Assembly: GCF_022201045.2 (NCBI RefSeq)
Contig: NC_068559.1
Span: forward strand, 29,395,501-29,459,500
Length of the DNA: 64,000 nucleotides
Reading direction: 5' to 3'
Source: Citrus sinensis
Lineage: Eukaryota > Streptophyta > Magnoliopsida > Sapindales > Rutaceae
Part shown: positions 44,810-56,170 of the stretch, piece after piece
Numbering within the stretch: position 1 is the stretch's first letter
How the letters are laid out: each line of letters starts with the position of its first letter
Notes under the pieces: generated by a model
What the model was told of the DNA's origin: nothing
Database searches by the model: none
Seen by the model: the letters and a program-made list of their open reading frames with translations, nothing else
Position numbers and translations under genes: made by a program

Positions 44810-47661
44810 ATGTGGAGGTTCAAACCATTTATGCAAAAGGAGCCGACTGGTCTTGAAGGTCGCTCTATTGATGTTGGCAATCTTAAAATTCATGTCCGGA
44901 ATGTCATTGCTGAGGGGGGATTCTCTTGCGTGTACTCAGCTCGTGATGCTATACATATGTCAAAGCAGTATGCTATGAAGCATATGATATGCAACGACGA
45001 AGAGTCGTTGGAATCAGCAATGAAGGAAATTTCGGTGATGAAATCACTCAAAGGACATCCCAATGTGGTCACACTCTATGCGCACACGATCTTAGATCTG
45101 GGTAGGACAAAGGAAGCTCTTCTTGTGATGGAATGCTGTGATAAGTCCTTGGTTAATGTGTTGGAGAACAGAGGTGCTGGATATTTTGAGGAGAAACAGG
45201 TTTTAACAATCTTTAGAGATGTGTGCAATGCAGTCTTTGCCATGCATTCTCAGTCTCCACCCATTGCTCACAGGTAATGTTAGCTTTAACTTGGATCCAG
45301 TTTGTTATCAATCTCAAGATTTATGTTTACTAATTACGTGACCCCTAATTTTCTTTTGTTGAAATTCTCCTGTTGTGAAGATAAACACTTTTTTCCCCAA
45401 CTCTATCTCCTCTCCATATTTTGGTATATTCTTCTTATTCATTGTTTTTTTTTCCCTCTCCAGAGACTTGAAGGCTGAGAATCTTCTTCTGGGCTCTGAT
45501 GGATTGTGGAAGTTGTGTGATTTTGGTAGCACGTCAACCAATCATAAGCGTTTTGAGAAGCTTGAAGAGATGGGAATTGAAGAAGATAATATCAGGAAGC
45601 ACACAACACCTGCCTATAGAGCTCCTGAGGTTTAGTGAAAGCTTGTGCTAATTTTGAATTTCTAATATCTAATGGTAATAGTATTTGATTCCTATCTTGC
45701 TCTTATTATATTAGATGTGGGATCTGTTTCGAAGAGAGTTAATAAATGAGAAGGTTGACATATGGGTAAGTCAATTGGACCCCATAATTCAGTGCAACTT
45801 TAAAAATATGTACCATTAAAGCTGCTTGTGGGAATCGAACTTGACGTGTCAATATTTGTAGGCTCTTGGATGTCTCCTCTTCCGGATATGCTACTTCAAA
45901 AATGCGTTTGATGGGGAATCAAAATTACAAATCTTAAACGGGAACTATCGCATACCAGAGTCACCTAAATACAGCTCCTCTGTTACAGATCTAATTAGAG
46001 ACATGCTTCAAGCTTCACCGGATGACAGACCAGACATCACGCAGGCAAGCGCTTTGCTTGATTGGCCATTCATCTCCATGAACTTAGGTTAGTTTTAGAA
46101 TGCTATGTCCATGCCATTGTAATGTGCAGAGATTCTAACATTTTGCTCACTGATGTTGGGATTTTCTTCCCATGGCGACAGGTGTGGTTTCGTGTTAATG
46201 AGCAGTTACCTGTTGGGTTACAGAAGTCATTGCCTGATAGGCCACCTGAAACGCAATCTGCTGTTGCAAATGAAGGTAAGGACAATTTTCTATAGGTGCT
46301 TATAAGCTGCAGCACTGAGCATGTTAACATAGTCTTTTTTCCTTGTTAACTTTCGAATTTGACCTTCAGAATCAGTTGTGAGCCTAAATGAACTTTAAAA
46401 ATAGAATTTTGATATGTTGATAAGTGCTTTTTATAATTTTTTATCACAATTTAGCAGGTATGTCAAAGCCTATGAATAGGTCTCCTCCAATGCCTCAAAG
46501 AAGTCCACCACCTCCACCTTCATCTGTAGACCCAACCAGAAATATATCACAGCCATCAACTACTCCTGCTGTGAGTGGAGGTGGGGGGGTGCTTGGCGCT
46601 TTCTGGTCTACTCAACATGCAAAGGACTCAATTGTTGCTGAAGACCAGAGCAGATCTAAATTTTATGAAGAACCAAGTATCTATAGTACATCAGGACATA
46701 GTAGGAGTCAATCTGATAACCATCCCGTGAACCCTAGCACTGTGGAAGAGGAAAATATACAGAATCATGCCATACGAAGAAATGTGCATGGTAAATCTCA
46801 CAAGCCTGAGGATGGGCCTTCCAAAGATATCAAAATGAACTTTTTCCAGAAAGATACAGATACTCGCATTGAGAGGCCAAAAACATTGAAAACTGAGAGC
46901 ACAGCTACTTTTCAAGATGAGGCTTTTAACTCTTTTGTTACTGAATTTGATACCAATAAGCTGAACTCTGCAATTAGTAGTAACAAATCAGAAAAGGAAG
47001 AGGCATTACAGAATGAAGTAGAAAGGCTGAAAGGGCAGTTGAAACAAACCAACTTGGAGAAGGCTGAAATCACTTCCAAATTTGAGAAGCTGTCTGCCAT
47101 TTGCCGATCTCAGAGGCAGGAGATTCAGGAGCTCAAGCAAGCTCTTGCTGCTAGATTGCCTTCACCAAATAAAGATGCTGCAATTAATCAAACCTCTCCT
47201 GGAAATGAATCGTTTGCGACGCCTCCGGTATGGTTTTCATTTTGTATATATAATAATATTATTTTATATTCTTTTGTTTTGTCCACATCCTGATAGTGTT
47301 TTGCTTAAAGCTGCAGAGAGAGAAGATTGAAGGAACAATTTGGGAACTGAAGTCTGAGTGGGGTACCCCAAGTCCAGAATCGAAATCTTGGCAGGCTTTT
47401 GCCGAGGATCCTAAGCCACAGCAGCAGAACACGGCCCAATCTGTTAGAACTAGAAACGGTCACCTTAACAAGCACACTGCTCAATCGACTTCTGGTTTTG
47501 ACTCATGGGGTTTTGGAACAGAGAGTTTCACAGCTATCCCTGCTGCCAACAGCCAGAGATCGAAACCAATTACTGAAGGAAATAGTTCTCAGAGCATTGG
47601 TCGGTCAAAGACCACAGAGAACCAGCCATCTGCCCAACCAGCTGGATGGGCTGGTTTCTAA
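44810..47661 (+). CDS. AAK1/NAK-family serine/threonine kinase (690 aa)
   Basis: Seven coding exons: 44810-45273, 45464-45629, 45715-45765, 45862-46044, 46182-46275, 46458-47227, 47317-47661. They total 2073 nt. A probable 5'-UTR intron spans 44269-44782. MWRFKPF at the start is the plant family N-terminus, so I chose 44810 over an upstream in-frame ATG at 44789. The kinase domain has the loop AEGGFSCVYSA, Lys57 (YAMKHM), AHRDLKAEN with Asp156, CDFGS with Asp174 and TTPAYRAPEMWDL. A proline-rich linker, a coiled coil (about residues 496-552) and a tail ending PAGWAGF follow. Relatives (AAK1, GAK, Ark1/Prk1) phosphorylate clathrin adaptor subunits in endocytosis. Intron 4 uses a GC donor (CAG|GCAAGC). 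This one is probably membrane-traffic related. Confidence 0.93.
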
Positions 47662-48660
47662 TCTAAGCAAATCCGGGTGGTGCTGGTGAACCGTGATATC
47701 ATTTTGCGTTCCTGGTTGGATTTTGGAAAAGATAAGGAAGCCAGAAATAAATGGTTTGGTGGTCTCATTTCATCTAGGAGTGCTTCTTGTTGTAGATCCT
47801 TATGCCATTGAACATTTGAATGTGTTTCTCTGATCTAAGCTAAGCTGAAGACTGCAAATATATGTATACTTTCTGCATGTCTCAATTGTTGTATGTTCAG
47901 TAAGAAACATTTGCTTTTGTTTTCTGTTTATGTTATTGGTAATGATTATCTGGCGCTAATGATTTTCATAGCTACTTTTTGATATGTATATTTTGTGATT
48001 TTCTGTTTACTGTGTTCTCTGCGTCCAGTAGATGAGTAACTGCAGCTGCAGCAACAAAAACACAGCAGACAAGTCTGCAGTATTTGGGAATTCTCATAGC
48101 TTCTCTTTTTTATGTATATTTGTGGTTCATTTGGATTGCTCTGCACTTGGATTTGCCCCTCAGACAAGTGTCATGAATAGGTTGGGTAAGAATTTTATGC
48201 TCAAAATTCTAAATATAAGCGGGGTGAAGAAAATATGTAGAAAATTCAAAGTTGAAGGAAGTTGGGAGCCTAAAACTATTCATTCACCGAGCAATACTGA
48301 GTCCAGTAATCGAAGGACCAGGTCAACGCTTCATTTTTCCTTTAGTTAGAGCTTGTTTCACTGCGTGTGCATGTTGAATAGTCTTGAGAACTTGGTGCGA
48401 AACTGATCAATTGACTTGGGACCCGACTCAAGGTCATCGAAATTGATAAAATCAGATGTAATTGGAAAATCGTTGAAAGGTCTACAACTACAAGGGCGTT
48501 GAAATGGTAAGAAAGAAAAGAAGAATATTGAACATTGACGAAACAAACGTGAATGAAGCGTCAAAATAAGGAAGGTATGGAAAATTCTTATACTAAAAAA
48601 TTCTATATATTCTTGACCAGGGGTTACAGAACTCTTGCATGGAAATTCAATCCTGTGTTG
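47662..48660. other. Intergenic, 3' region of the kinase and promoter of the lectin receptor kinase
   Basis: About 1 kb with no recognisable gene. It contains the kinase 3' UTR. An in-frame upstream ATG at 48553 precedes the receptor start but lies before the signal peptide and adds residues unlike the family. Confidence 0.5.
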
Positions 48661-51048
48661 ATGGCAATACCTTGTGTTCTTATTCATCACGTCTCCAGTC
48701 TCTTGTTGCTTCTTGCTCTGCTTTTTCCAGGAGTTGCTAAAGCTGCAAATATTAACTTAGAATCCTCCCTTCTTGCCACCAAGGATTCTAATCCCTGGAG
48801 ATCCCCTTCAGGGGAATTTGCCTTTGGATTTCACCACATTGACAATCAAGATGTCTTCTTGCTAGCCATTTGGTTTGATAAAATACCCGAGAAAACCATA
48901 GTCTGGTCTGCAAATGGTGATGATCCTGCACCAAGAGGGTCTCAAGTCAAGCTGACAAACAGCGGTGAGCTAGTACTCTATGACCCACAAGGACATGAGT
49001 TGTGGCAGAAACCTAAAGACGGCAGTAAGTCCAGTTGGGCTACAATGCAGGATGATGGAAACTTTGTGCTTCTAGGAGGAGATTCTAATCCCATATGGGA
49101 GAGCTTCAAAGAGCCTACTGATACACTCTTGCCTGGGCAGATACTGAATAGCCCTATTAATATCACTTCTCGCAGAACCCAACATAATTATTCTACTGGG
49201 CGCTTCCGGTTCCTCTTGAAGGAAAATGGAAATCTTGAGCTTTCCTCTGTGTCTTTGACAACTCAAGTCGTTTATGATGTTTACTGGAGTTGGAACAGTG
49301 AAGCTTGGAATGCTGATTCTCAGTTGATCTTTGACAGGGCTGGATACATTTACATCAAAAAAGGGAACCAAAGAATCTACAACCTGACAAAAATAGGAAC
49401 GCGTTCCATGCAAGATTTCTACATCATGGCTAGGATTGATTATGATGGAGTGTTCAGGCAGTATACACATCCCAAGTATGAAACAGCTTGCAATTTCACC
49501 TGGAGAATGGAGGAAAGGATTCCTCAGGATATCTGCGTTGCAATCACTGGCGATATTGGAAGTGGGGCTTGTGGTTACAACAGCATTTGTGCAGAAATAA
49601 ATGGGGAGCCCAAATGCTTGTGCCCGGACAATTATTCTTATTTGAACCAATCAGACACATCCCAAGGTTGTAAACCAAATTTTCCACTGCCAAGCTGCCA
49701 GGATAATGGTTGGGAAACAAAATACAATGAGCTGGTAGATTTTAAATCATATGAGAACACAGATTGGCCATTATCTGATTATGATCTTCAGATTGGAAAT
49801 GGAGTGAACAGGCAGACGTGTGAACAGTTGTGCCGCGAAGATTGTTTCTGTGCCGCTGCAATTTACAATGGTGATTACTGTTGGAAGAAGAAATATCCCC
49901 TTTCCAATGGAAGAAGAAGCACAAGTGTGAATAGAATAGCTCTACTGAAAGTGCCTAAAGTTGATGTTTCAAAGCTCTTGGAGAAGAAAGACCAATCAAC
50001 TCTGGTTCTTGTTATATGTCTACTACTTGGAAGCTCTGTGTTTCTCAATATCCTTCTAATATTCGCCATTTCTGTTGCTGCTTACTTGTTTTATCATAAA
50101 AAACTGTTGCGGTCAGTTTCAAGTCCCTCAGCAACAAACGTAAGAAGCTTTACTTACAAAGAGCTCGAAGAAGCAACCAGAGGCTTCAGGCAAATACTGG
50201 GCAGAGGGGCTTTCGGAACAGTCTATAAAGGGGTCTTGGCATCAGACTCTAAGAGATTTGTTGCAATCAAGAAGTTAGATAAGGTGGAACAACAAGGAGA
50301 GAAGGAATTCAGAACAGAGGTGAGTGTAATTGGTCAAACCCACCACAAGAATTTAGTTCGTTTGCTTGGGTTTTGTGATGAGGGAGATCATCGACTTCTG
50401 GTATATGAGTACATGAGTAATGGCTCTCTGGCAAGCTTTCTGTTTGGGATAACAAGGCCAGACTGGAACCAAAGGGTACAAATTGCATTTGGCATTGCAA
50501 GAGGCTTAATGTACTTGCATGAAGAGTGTAGCACACAGATCATCCATTGTGACATAAAGCCTCAAAACATACTCTTGGATGATTATTTTACACCTAGGAT
50601 ATCCGACTTTGGATTGGCAAAACTTCTGTTGGCAGAGCAAACTCAAGCAGCTCGAACAGGCATAAGAGGCACAGTGGGGTACTTCGCACCAGAGTGGTTT
50701 AGAAAAGCCTCAATAACAGTTAAAGTTGATGTGTATAGTTTTGGTGTGTTGTTACTAGAGCTCATTTGTTGCAAGTCCAGTGTTGTATTTGGTACAACAA
50801 ATCCCGAAGAAGCACTGATGGATTGGGTTTATCGTTGCTACATAGGAAAAAATCTAGACAAATTGGCAGAAAATGATGAAGAGGTAAAGAATGATTTGAA
50901 GAGAGTAGAGAGGTTAGTGATGGTAGCACTTTGGTGCATTCAAGAGGATGCTTCTCTCAGACCCACAATGAAAAAGGTTACACAAATGCTCGAGGGAGTC
51001 ATTGAAGTGTCTGTGCCCCCATGCCTGTGGAATTACAGTTCATCTTGA
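48661..51048 (+). CDS. G-type lectin S-receptor-like Ser/Thr kinase, LECRK/RLK1 type (795 aa)
   Basis: Single-exon gene, as is usual for this clade. The signal peptide is residues 1-27 (VLIHHVSSLLLLLALLFPG). A bulb-type lectin domain follows (SPSGEFAFGFHH, IVWSANGDD, WATMQDDGNFVLLGGD, WESFKEPTDTLLPGQIL). A Cys-rich EGF/PAN region follows (CGYNSICAEING, CEQLCREDCFCAAAIY), then one transmembrane span at about 448-478. The kinase has GRGAFGTVYKG from Gly514, VAIKKL, a non-RD catalytic loop HCDIKPQN with Asp631, DFGLAKL with Asp649, and APEWF. It ends LRPTMKKVTQMLEGVIEVSV. Plasma-membrane receptor kinase, probably in defence or stress signalling; ligand unknown. All key residues are present, and the decayed relative lies at 37212-37997. 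Confidence 0.95.
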   Translation: MAIPCVLIHHVSSLLLLLALLFPGVAKAANINLESSLLATKDSNPWRSPSGEFAFGFHHIDNQDVFLLAIWFDKIPEKTIVWSANGDDPAPRGSQVKLTNSGELVLYDPQGHELWQKPKDGSKSSWATMQDDGNFVLLGGDSNPIWESFKEPTDTLLPGQILNSPINITSRRTQHNYSTGRFRFLLKENGNLELSSVSLTTQVVYDVYWSWNSEAWNADSQLIFDRAGYIYIKKGNQRIYNLTKIGTRSMQDFYIMARIDYDGVFRQYTHPKYETACNFTWRMEERIPQDICVAITGDIGSGACGYNSICAEINGEPKCLCPDNYSYLNQSDTSQGCKPNFPLPSCQDNGWETKYNELVDFKSYENTDWPLSDYDLQIGNGVNRQTCEQLCREDCFCAAAIYNGDYCWKKKYPLSNGRRSTSVNRIALLKVPKVDVSKLLEKKDQSTLVLVICLLLGSSVFLNILLIFAISVAAYLFYHKKLLRSVSSPSATNVRSFTYKELEEATRGFRQILGRGAFGTVYKGVLASDSKRFVAIKKLDKVEQQGEKEFRTEVSVIGQTHHKNLVRLLGFCDEGDHRLLVYEYMSNGSLASFLFGITRPDWNQRVQIAFGIARGLMYLHEECSTQIIHCDIKPQNILLDDYFTPRISDFGLAKLLLAEQTQAARTGIRGTVGYFAPEWFRKASITVKVDVYSFGVLLLELICCKSSVVFGTTNPEEALMDWVYRCYIGKNLDKLAENDEEVKNDLKRVERLVMVALWCIQEDASLRPTMKKVTQMLEGVIEVSVPPCLWNYSSS

Positions 51049-53460
51049 AGTATCAACTGTCAGCAGAGTTGTATTTATCACTTGGCTTTTCTCAGTTATG
51101 AATTGCGTTCGATGGCTTTGGTTCATATATGTATGGTATGGCATATTTGTAAGAAGACCTTGAGAATGAATTTCCATTTCCGAAATATATCATTTAGAGA
51201 AACGACTTTCTCCTTCCCTCTGATCATATATTTACTTAAAGCATTTTGATGTAACCAATTTCTAATTAATTTAATCAAGTAATCGACATGTTGCTTAAAC
51301 GTTACGTGAACGATGAATTATTTACGAAGTTTGATGTATATGACTTGCCGTCCGTCCGTGTTTATACATCTAAAATTGAGAGTTATCAAATCTCAAACCC
51401 ACTTATAAAACTCTTCCTCTTATGTGTGTGTCTGTAGTTGCGTGTAGGGAAGACGGTATGGTTTATGATATTTGCCAAAAGTTCACAACAAATCCATTGC
51501 AAAGGGTATTCTCTCTCTTCTTGACTGAAAAATGTGTACAAGCTCAATGAAACCAGCACAGATGATAAAAGAAAGCTCAGAAAATTACAGTATCATAGAG
51601 GCAGGCGATGTAGTTTTCGAAACATTAGAATCAACTCAAAATCCATTTCAAACATATATTATAAATCATTTCCAGAGGGTCAATACTTGTACAGTTCCCT
51701 TTTAAATTTTTTATTTTTTGGTTATATGAAGTGTCAATACTTATATAGTTCCCTTTTACAGGAAAAAGAAATGAACATATAAGTAACGCTAGATAATAAA
51801 GGGGAAGTGGGAAGAGGGAATGGGGAACTGGTTCAGGAAAAGAGAGGATTCTGTTCCTTCAATTAAATAGAATAAGGAGTCCCTTAAGCTTGCAAATTGG
51901 CCACCAAAAACCCCTGAAATGCACCCCCCGTTAATATTGAATTAAACGAAACATGCATGCTTCGATGAGTCGATCTCAAACTCAATGGTGCCCCGACATT
52001 CATACTTTAAGCTGGTAAAGAGCATCAAAATTTCGGGAAAATGATGCTCATTCTAGCTAGTTGCTCATGCGCGTGGCGTAATTAAGCCAGACCAATTTGT
52101 AGATCCTGCTATTGAGTGCTAGCTGATGATGGCAGAACTTATTCCCATATAAATAACCACCAATGGCAATAATTTATACATACAGGAGGTTTACAATTTC
52201 TGGAAGTGATACCAAGCTTTTGATTTTGAATCCCATAAGCATGAAAGCGATACCTAACGGTTAAAATTTTTGACAAAGAAATAACCCCATGCATAATAAG
52301 AAAATAGGTTTAATCTGTGCAACTAATATACATCACAGTATTCATCCAACAATAAGACTAGTATTTTTAGCTGCTTAATATGCAAAAATTATTGACTAAT
52401 AATAGTAAGTAATTGTTTTGACCTGCTAACGTAGGAATTTGATCGGTCAGCGGGAAAGTATCAATCTAATCGCTTGAGGCCAAATTACCCTTTCGATACA
52501 TATAGCATAGGTGAAGGCATATGTAATATGCTGTCCCTTCAAACTTCTAAGGGTCATTTTTAGATAGTGTCCACCTAAATGGAACCAAAAGAAAAACCTT
52601 TGTTTATTAGTGGATCTCATGCTTACCCTGATGCAAAGAGTCGTCTTCATCATCACGCAAGAATTGTTTGTTTATTATCGGTGTCCCTCACAATTGATAA
52701 AGTTATTAAACAATTTGCTTGAGCCATTTTGGAAGTATCGAGTACTCCCTTGTTTAATTAGATCATGTTCAATTTGCCGCGTACAGAATGATGATCGTAA
52801 AATACAATGCTTAACCTATGCATTCTGATTAATTTATAATGGGATTCACAATGTATGCGTAACACCGTTATAACTAAGCCAACTTTCCCAGATACTACTG
52901 ATAATGACAAGAACTTTCCTAAAATGTAAAACAACCATGAAGCGTGTAGGATAGAAAATGACTTGTAACCTACCAAGTGTTTAAGATCAGTGATGATTTG
53001 ATGAGCAACAAAGTCAAGATTTATCTTAGTAAATGGCTCGTTGTAATGTATGATTATTTTTGGAAGTGATGAATGATCAGTTAATTATATGCTGTAAGTG
53101 ACTAAGTAAGTTTGGAACTTCGGGTGTATCAAACGCAAACAAGATTAATGTTACCTTTCTCTCTGACTTGGACTGATTAAATAAGATCAAGCATTGATGT
53201 CGACACCTTATGCTGAAGCTTTACACATCAGATATACGGAGAAAGAGTCTCCTAATTTCTTTTATAAGTAAACGAAATTCATACCTTACTACATTTTGTT
53301 GCTCCTCCTGATCAGATCATGTCTTCGACATCTTCTATGCAATAAAAATAAAGAAAGAAAGAAAGAAAGAAAGATTAAAGTTAGCGCCATTCTGAGCATT
53401 CATCAACATATAAATTGAAAGCTAGCTATACAAATTTATTTTTGGTTGCATCATTTTAAA
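51049..53460. other. Intergenic, no gene recognised
   Basis: About 2.4 kb of moderately AT-rich DNA between the receptor kinase and the MYB-CC gene. It contains an (AAAG)n tract at about 53349-53373, just upstream of the MYB-CC start. Short open frames show no family features. Confidence 0.5.
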
Positions 53461-55817
53461 ATGAAAACTGAGAAGAGAAAGGTGCTAGAACAGAGATACA
53501 GTTATAGATCTTCACAGGAACAGCTGCCATGCAAGGTGGGACTCAGCTTCCATTCTCAATTACCCAACGTAGAGGGAGAAGGCTCATTCAAGCTAAATCC
53601 AGGGAGTTGTAATGCATCTGGATTCATTTGTTCTAGCAATTTCGCAATGCCAAATTCAGTATTCTATGCAGCTGAGAATTGCATGGACTTTTCACAAGAT
53701 TTGGACAATTTTGATCTTCAATCATCCGTTAAAGTTCACCTGCAATACAATCAGAATCCCAGTTTACCTAAAAAGCAGCCGCATCAAGATGCTTATCGAA
53801 ATTCACCAGCAAGTGTTTTCTCATTTATGCAGGACCCGGCAGAAGAAGAAGCCTCCCTGAACGAAAGACAAAAATGTGTTAGTTTCAGTGAATATCAGAA
53901 GCATCAAGTTAGTACATAAATATGTGCCCTTGTTTGTATATATATATGCAGCTGCAGGTTGAAGGTGGTTTAACTCCTTGCCCTTGAACTGCCAGATTCT
54001 GAAACCAAGCTCATATCATGTTCAGACTCACCATGAGAAGCAGACTCCCAATACTATGACTAGTCATAGCAAAACCAGAATAAGATGGACTCAGCATCTT
54101 CACAACCGATTTGTTGAATGCGTAGAGTTTCTTGGTGGTGCTGAAAGTACTGCAAAACCTTTTTTTTTTTTTCCCCAGTATCGGACTTTATTTATTGTGT
54201 TACTACTCATCAAATTTTGGGTATTTGTTTGTAGAGGCTACTCCTAAGGGAATCCTGAAACTGATGGACATCGATGGATTGACCATCTTTCACGTTAAAA
54301 GTCACTTGCAGGTTTGATTTGTTGTTTAAATATTTTATGGCTGTCAAATATAATCATAACTCAAAGCCCTTAGTTTTTTTCTTTTCTTTCTTCTCCTTTT
54401 ATTTTTTGTATTTCCAGAAATATCGAACGGCAAGGCACATTCCAGAAGGTATATTATTTTCAAGTCCCTGATAATTGATATGGTTCTTAAACTATAAATT
54501 TACCTGTTTGCATTTGATTTCATCCTTGTCCATGCCAAATGCCAGTGCCTAAACTTCATGAATTTTGACGCTTTTGTTGTTTTGCATCAAATATCAACAT
54601 TGATTGGTGTCACAGACAAGAACAATTAACCTGACATCATAACGAAAATATATATTTCCAAAAAATAAAAATAAAAAAGGCCATTAATATGCCTTTTTGA
54701 AGAGTACTTTGTGTATACTTGGACCCAGCATATAGATTATTTGATTCTTATACTTTATATTCGGAATTCGCATAGTTAATTCAGCTATCGTACGATTAAT
54801 GAAACATGCTTTTGTCCCATGACATTTTGTTGGCCAAATGCTATATATTAAATGAGCTGATGTAATTGTCGATCTTCCCTTTAATCTGAATTAATTAGAC
54901 CTCAAAAGAACAGGTACTCGCCAGTTAACGAAACTAATATATCATTTCTATTTTGAGATGACCATCATGGGAATAGGTTTCAGCACAAAAGGGCTACTAG
55001 ATTCTATTATGTGAAGTAAGACATCCATAAAAATCATCCATTAATTACCTTAGGCCTATCAACCTGGGATTTTCAGACACAACAATCGTCTTCATATTAG
55101 ACCCTAATGTAATACTAATAGAATTAGCCGGGCCGCCTTAGAGGCTCAGTTAGAAATGGGGGGAAAAAGTTACGTCTCAGTAAATTTGCTGTGCATTTTA
55201 TGCTTTAATTATATATGCGTGTGAGTTTCGTATGCAGGAAAATCAAAGCGTGAGAGGACAACCGACCTGAATGCAATAGTAAGGCTCGACTCAGAATCGT
55301 AAGCTTCCGGTGCTGATCATACATATATTCTCCCTTTAAATATCTCAATCCTTGCATTGACCTCAAGTCATATTCCTGTTTTCAACAAAGAGAGCTATAG
55401 GGAAGTGATATCTACATGTATGCAATGCAACCATCTAAAAATTCTAAATATGCATCCTTGATCTCAGCTTCATTAACAGAGGCATGCAGCTTGTGGAAAC
55501 ATTGAAATTGCAGCTAGATGTCCAGAAGCGCTTACACGACCAACTGGAGGTACCCTTTTATCCCTATTGTGATTAAGGAATTGATACTGATATATGTTCA
55601 CCACATTATAATCCCTTAACAGTTCTGTTTCACTTGTCTGGGTTAGGTCCAAAGAAATCTACAGTTGCAGATTGAAGAACAAGGGAAGCAGCTTACACAG
55701 ATGTTAGACCAGCAACTAAAGCCAAACAAATCTCTCGTTGATTCCAACAACGTGGATATCGAGTTGCAAGATAACCAACCAAATGATCTCAAAGACACGC
55801 GTCCCTTCAACATATAA
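53461..55817 (+). CDS. MYB-CC (PHR1-like/PHL) transcription factor (339 aa)
   Basis: Seven exons: 53461-53907, 53996-54146, 54235-54311, 54418-54448, 55238-55298, 55468-55549, 55647-55817. They total 1020 nt. An upstream in-frame ATG at 53446 would add five residues. The GARP/MYB domain runs from about Lys175 ([18 protein letters not shown]) through [17 protein letters not shown] to [11 protein letters not shown], ending near residue 230. The MYB-CC coiled coil holds [16 protein letters not shown] (about 268-283) and [19 protein letters not shown]1-like factors bind P1BS elements and control phosphate-starvation and related genes in the nucleus. The acceptor choice for exon 2 (GCCAG|ATTCTG) avoids an in-frame stop created by the nearer upstream AG. 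Intron 4 is long (789 bp). Confidence 0.9.
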
Positions 55818-56170
55818 GGTTTCAAGGATGCCCTTTATCCTTGCAATGTGGTCCCTAGTTCATAATGTACATCATATCACCAGATAAATTTATGACATGT
55901 TTACATAAATGCTTTCTGGTAGCATGTACCTGCTTCAGACAACAAGGCCCATCCATCGAATTTTGTAAATCAAACACTAATTAATATAAAGCTTGAAAAA
56001 CAATACACTTTATTTTCTAGTGTAACTCGTCTAAGTGTTTCTGCTACAGTAAGTTGATATCCAACTCATATTACATGAAAAAACACACGATATGTCAACA
56101 TTATTTCGGTCAAAACAAGAAAAATCCCACACCTATGGCTGGTGACTTGGATTAAAATTCATGGGAGATA
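55818..56170. other. Short intergenic between convergent genes
   Basis: About 350 bp shared by the 3' ends of the MYB-CC gene (+) and the oxygenase gene (-). Nothing beyond presumed 3' UTRs was seen. Confidence 0.5.

Noticed and set aside
48553-48660. Upstream in-frame start of the lectin receptor kinase
   Set aside because: The added 36 residues precede the signal peptide and are charged; the ATG at 48661 gives a normal secretion signal.
49072-49650. 192-codon antisense frame within the receptor kinase
   Set aside because: Shadow of a well-supported gene on the other strand with no family features.
53956-53995. Alternative exon 2 acceptor of the MYB-CC gene (CTGCAG|GTTG)
   Set aside because: In the required phase it meets a stop at once; the acceptor at 53995/53996 keeps the frame open.
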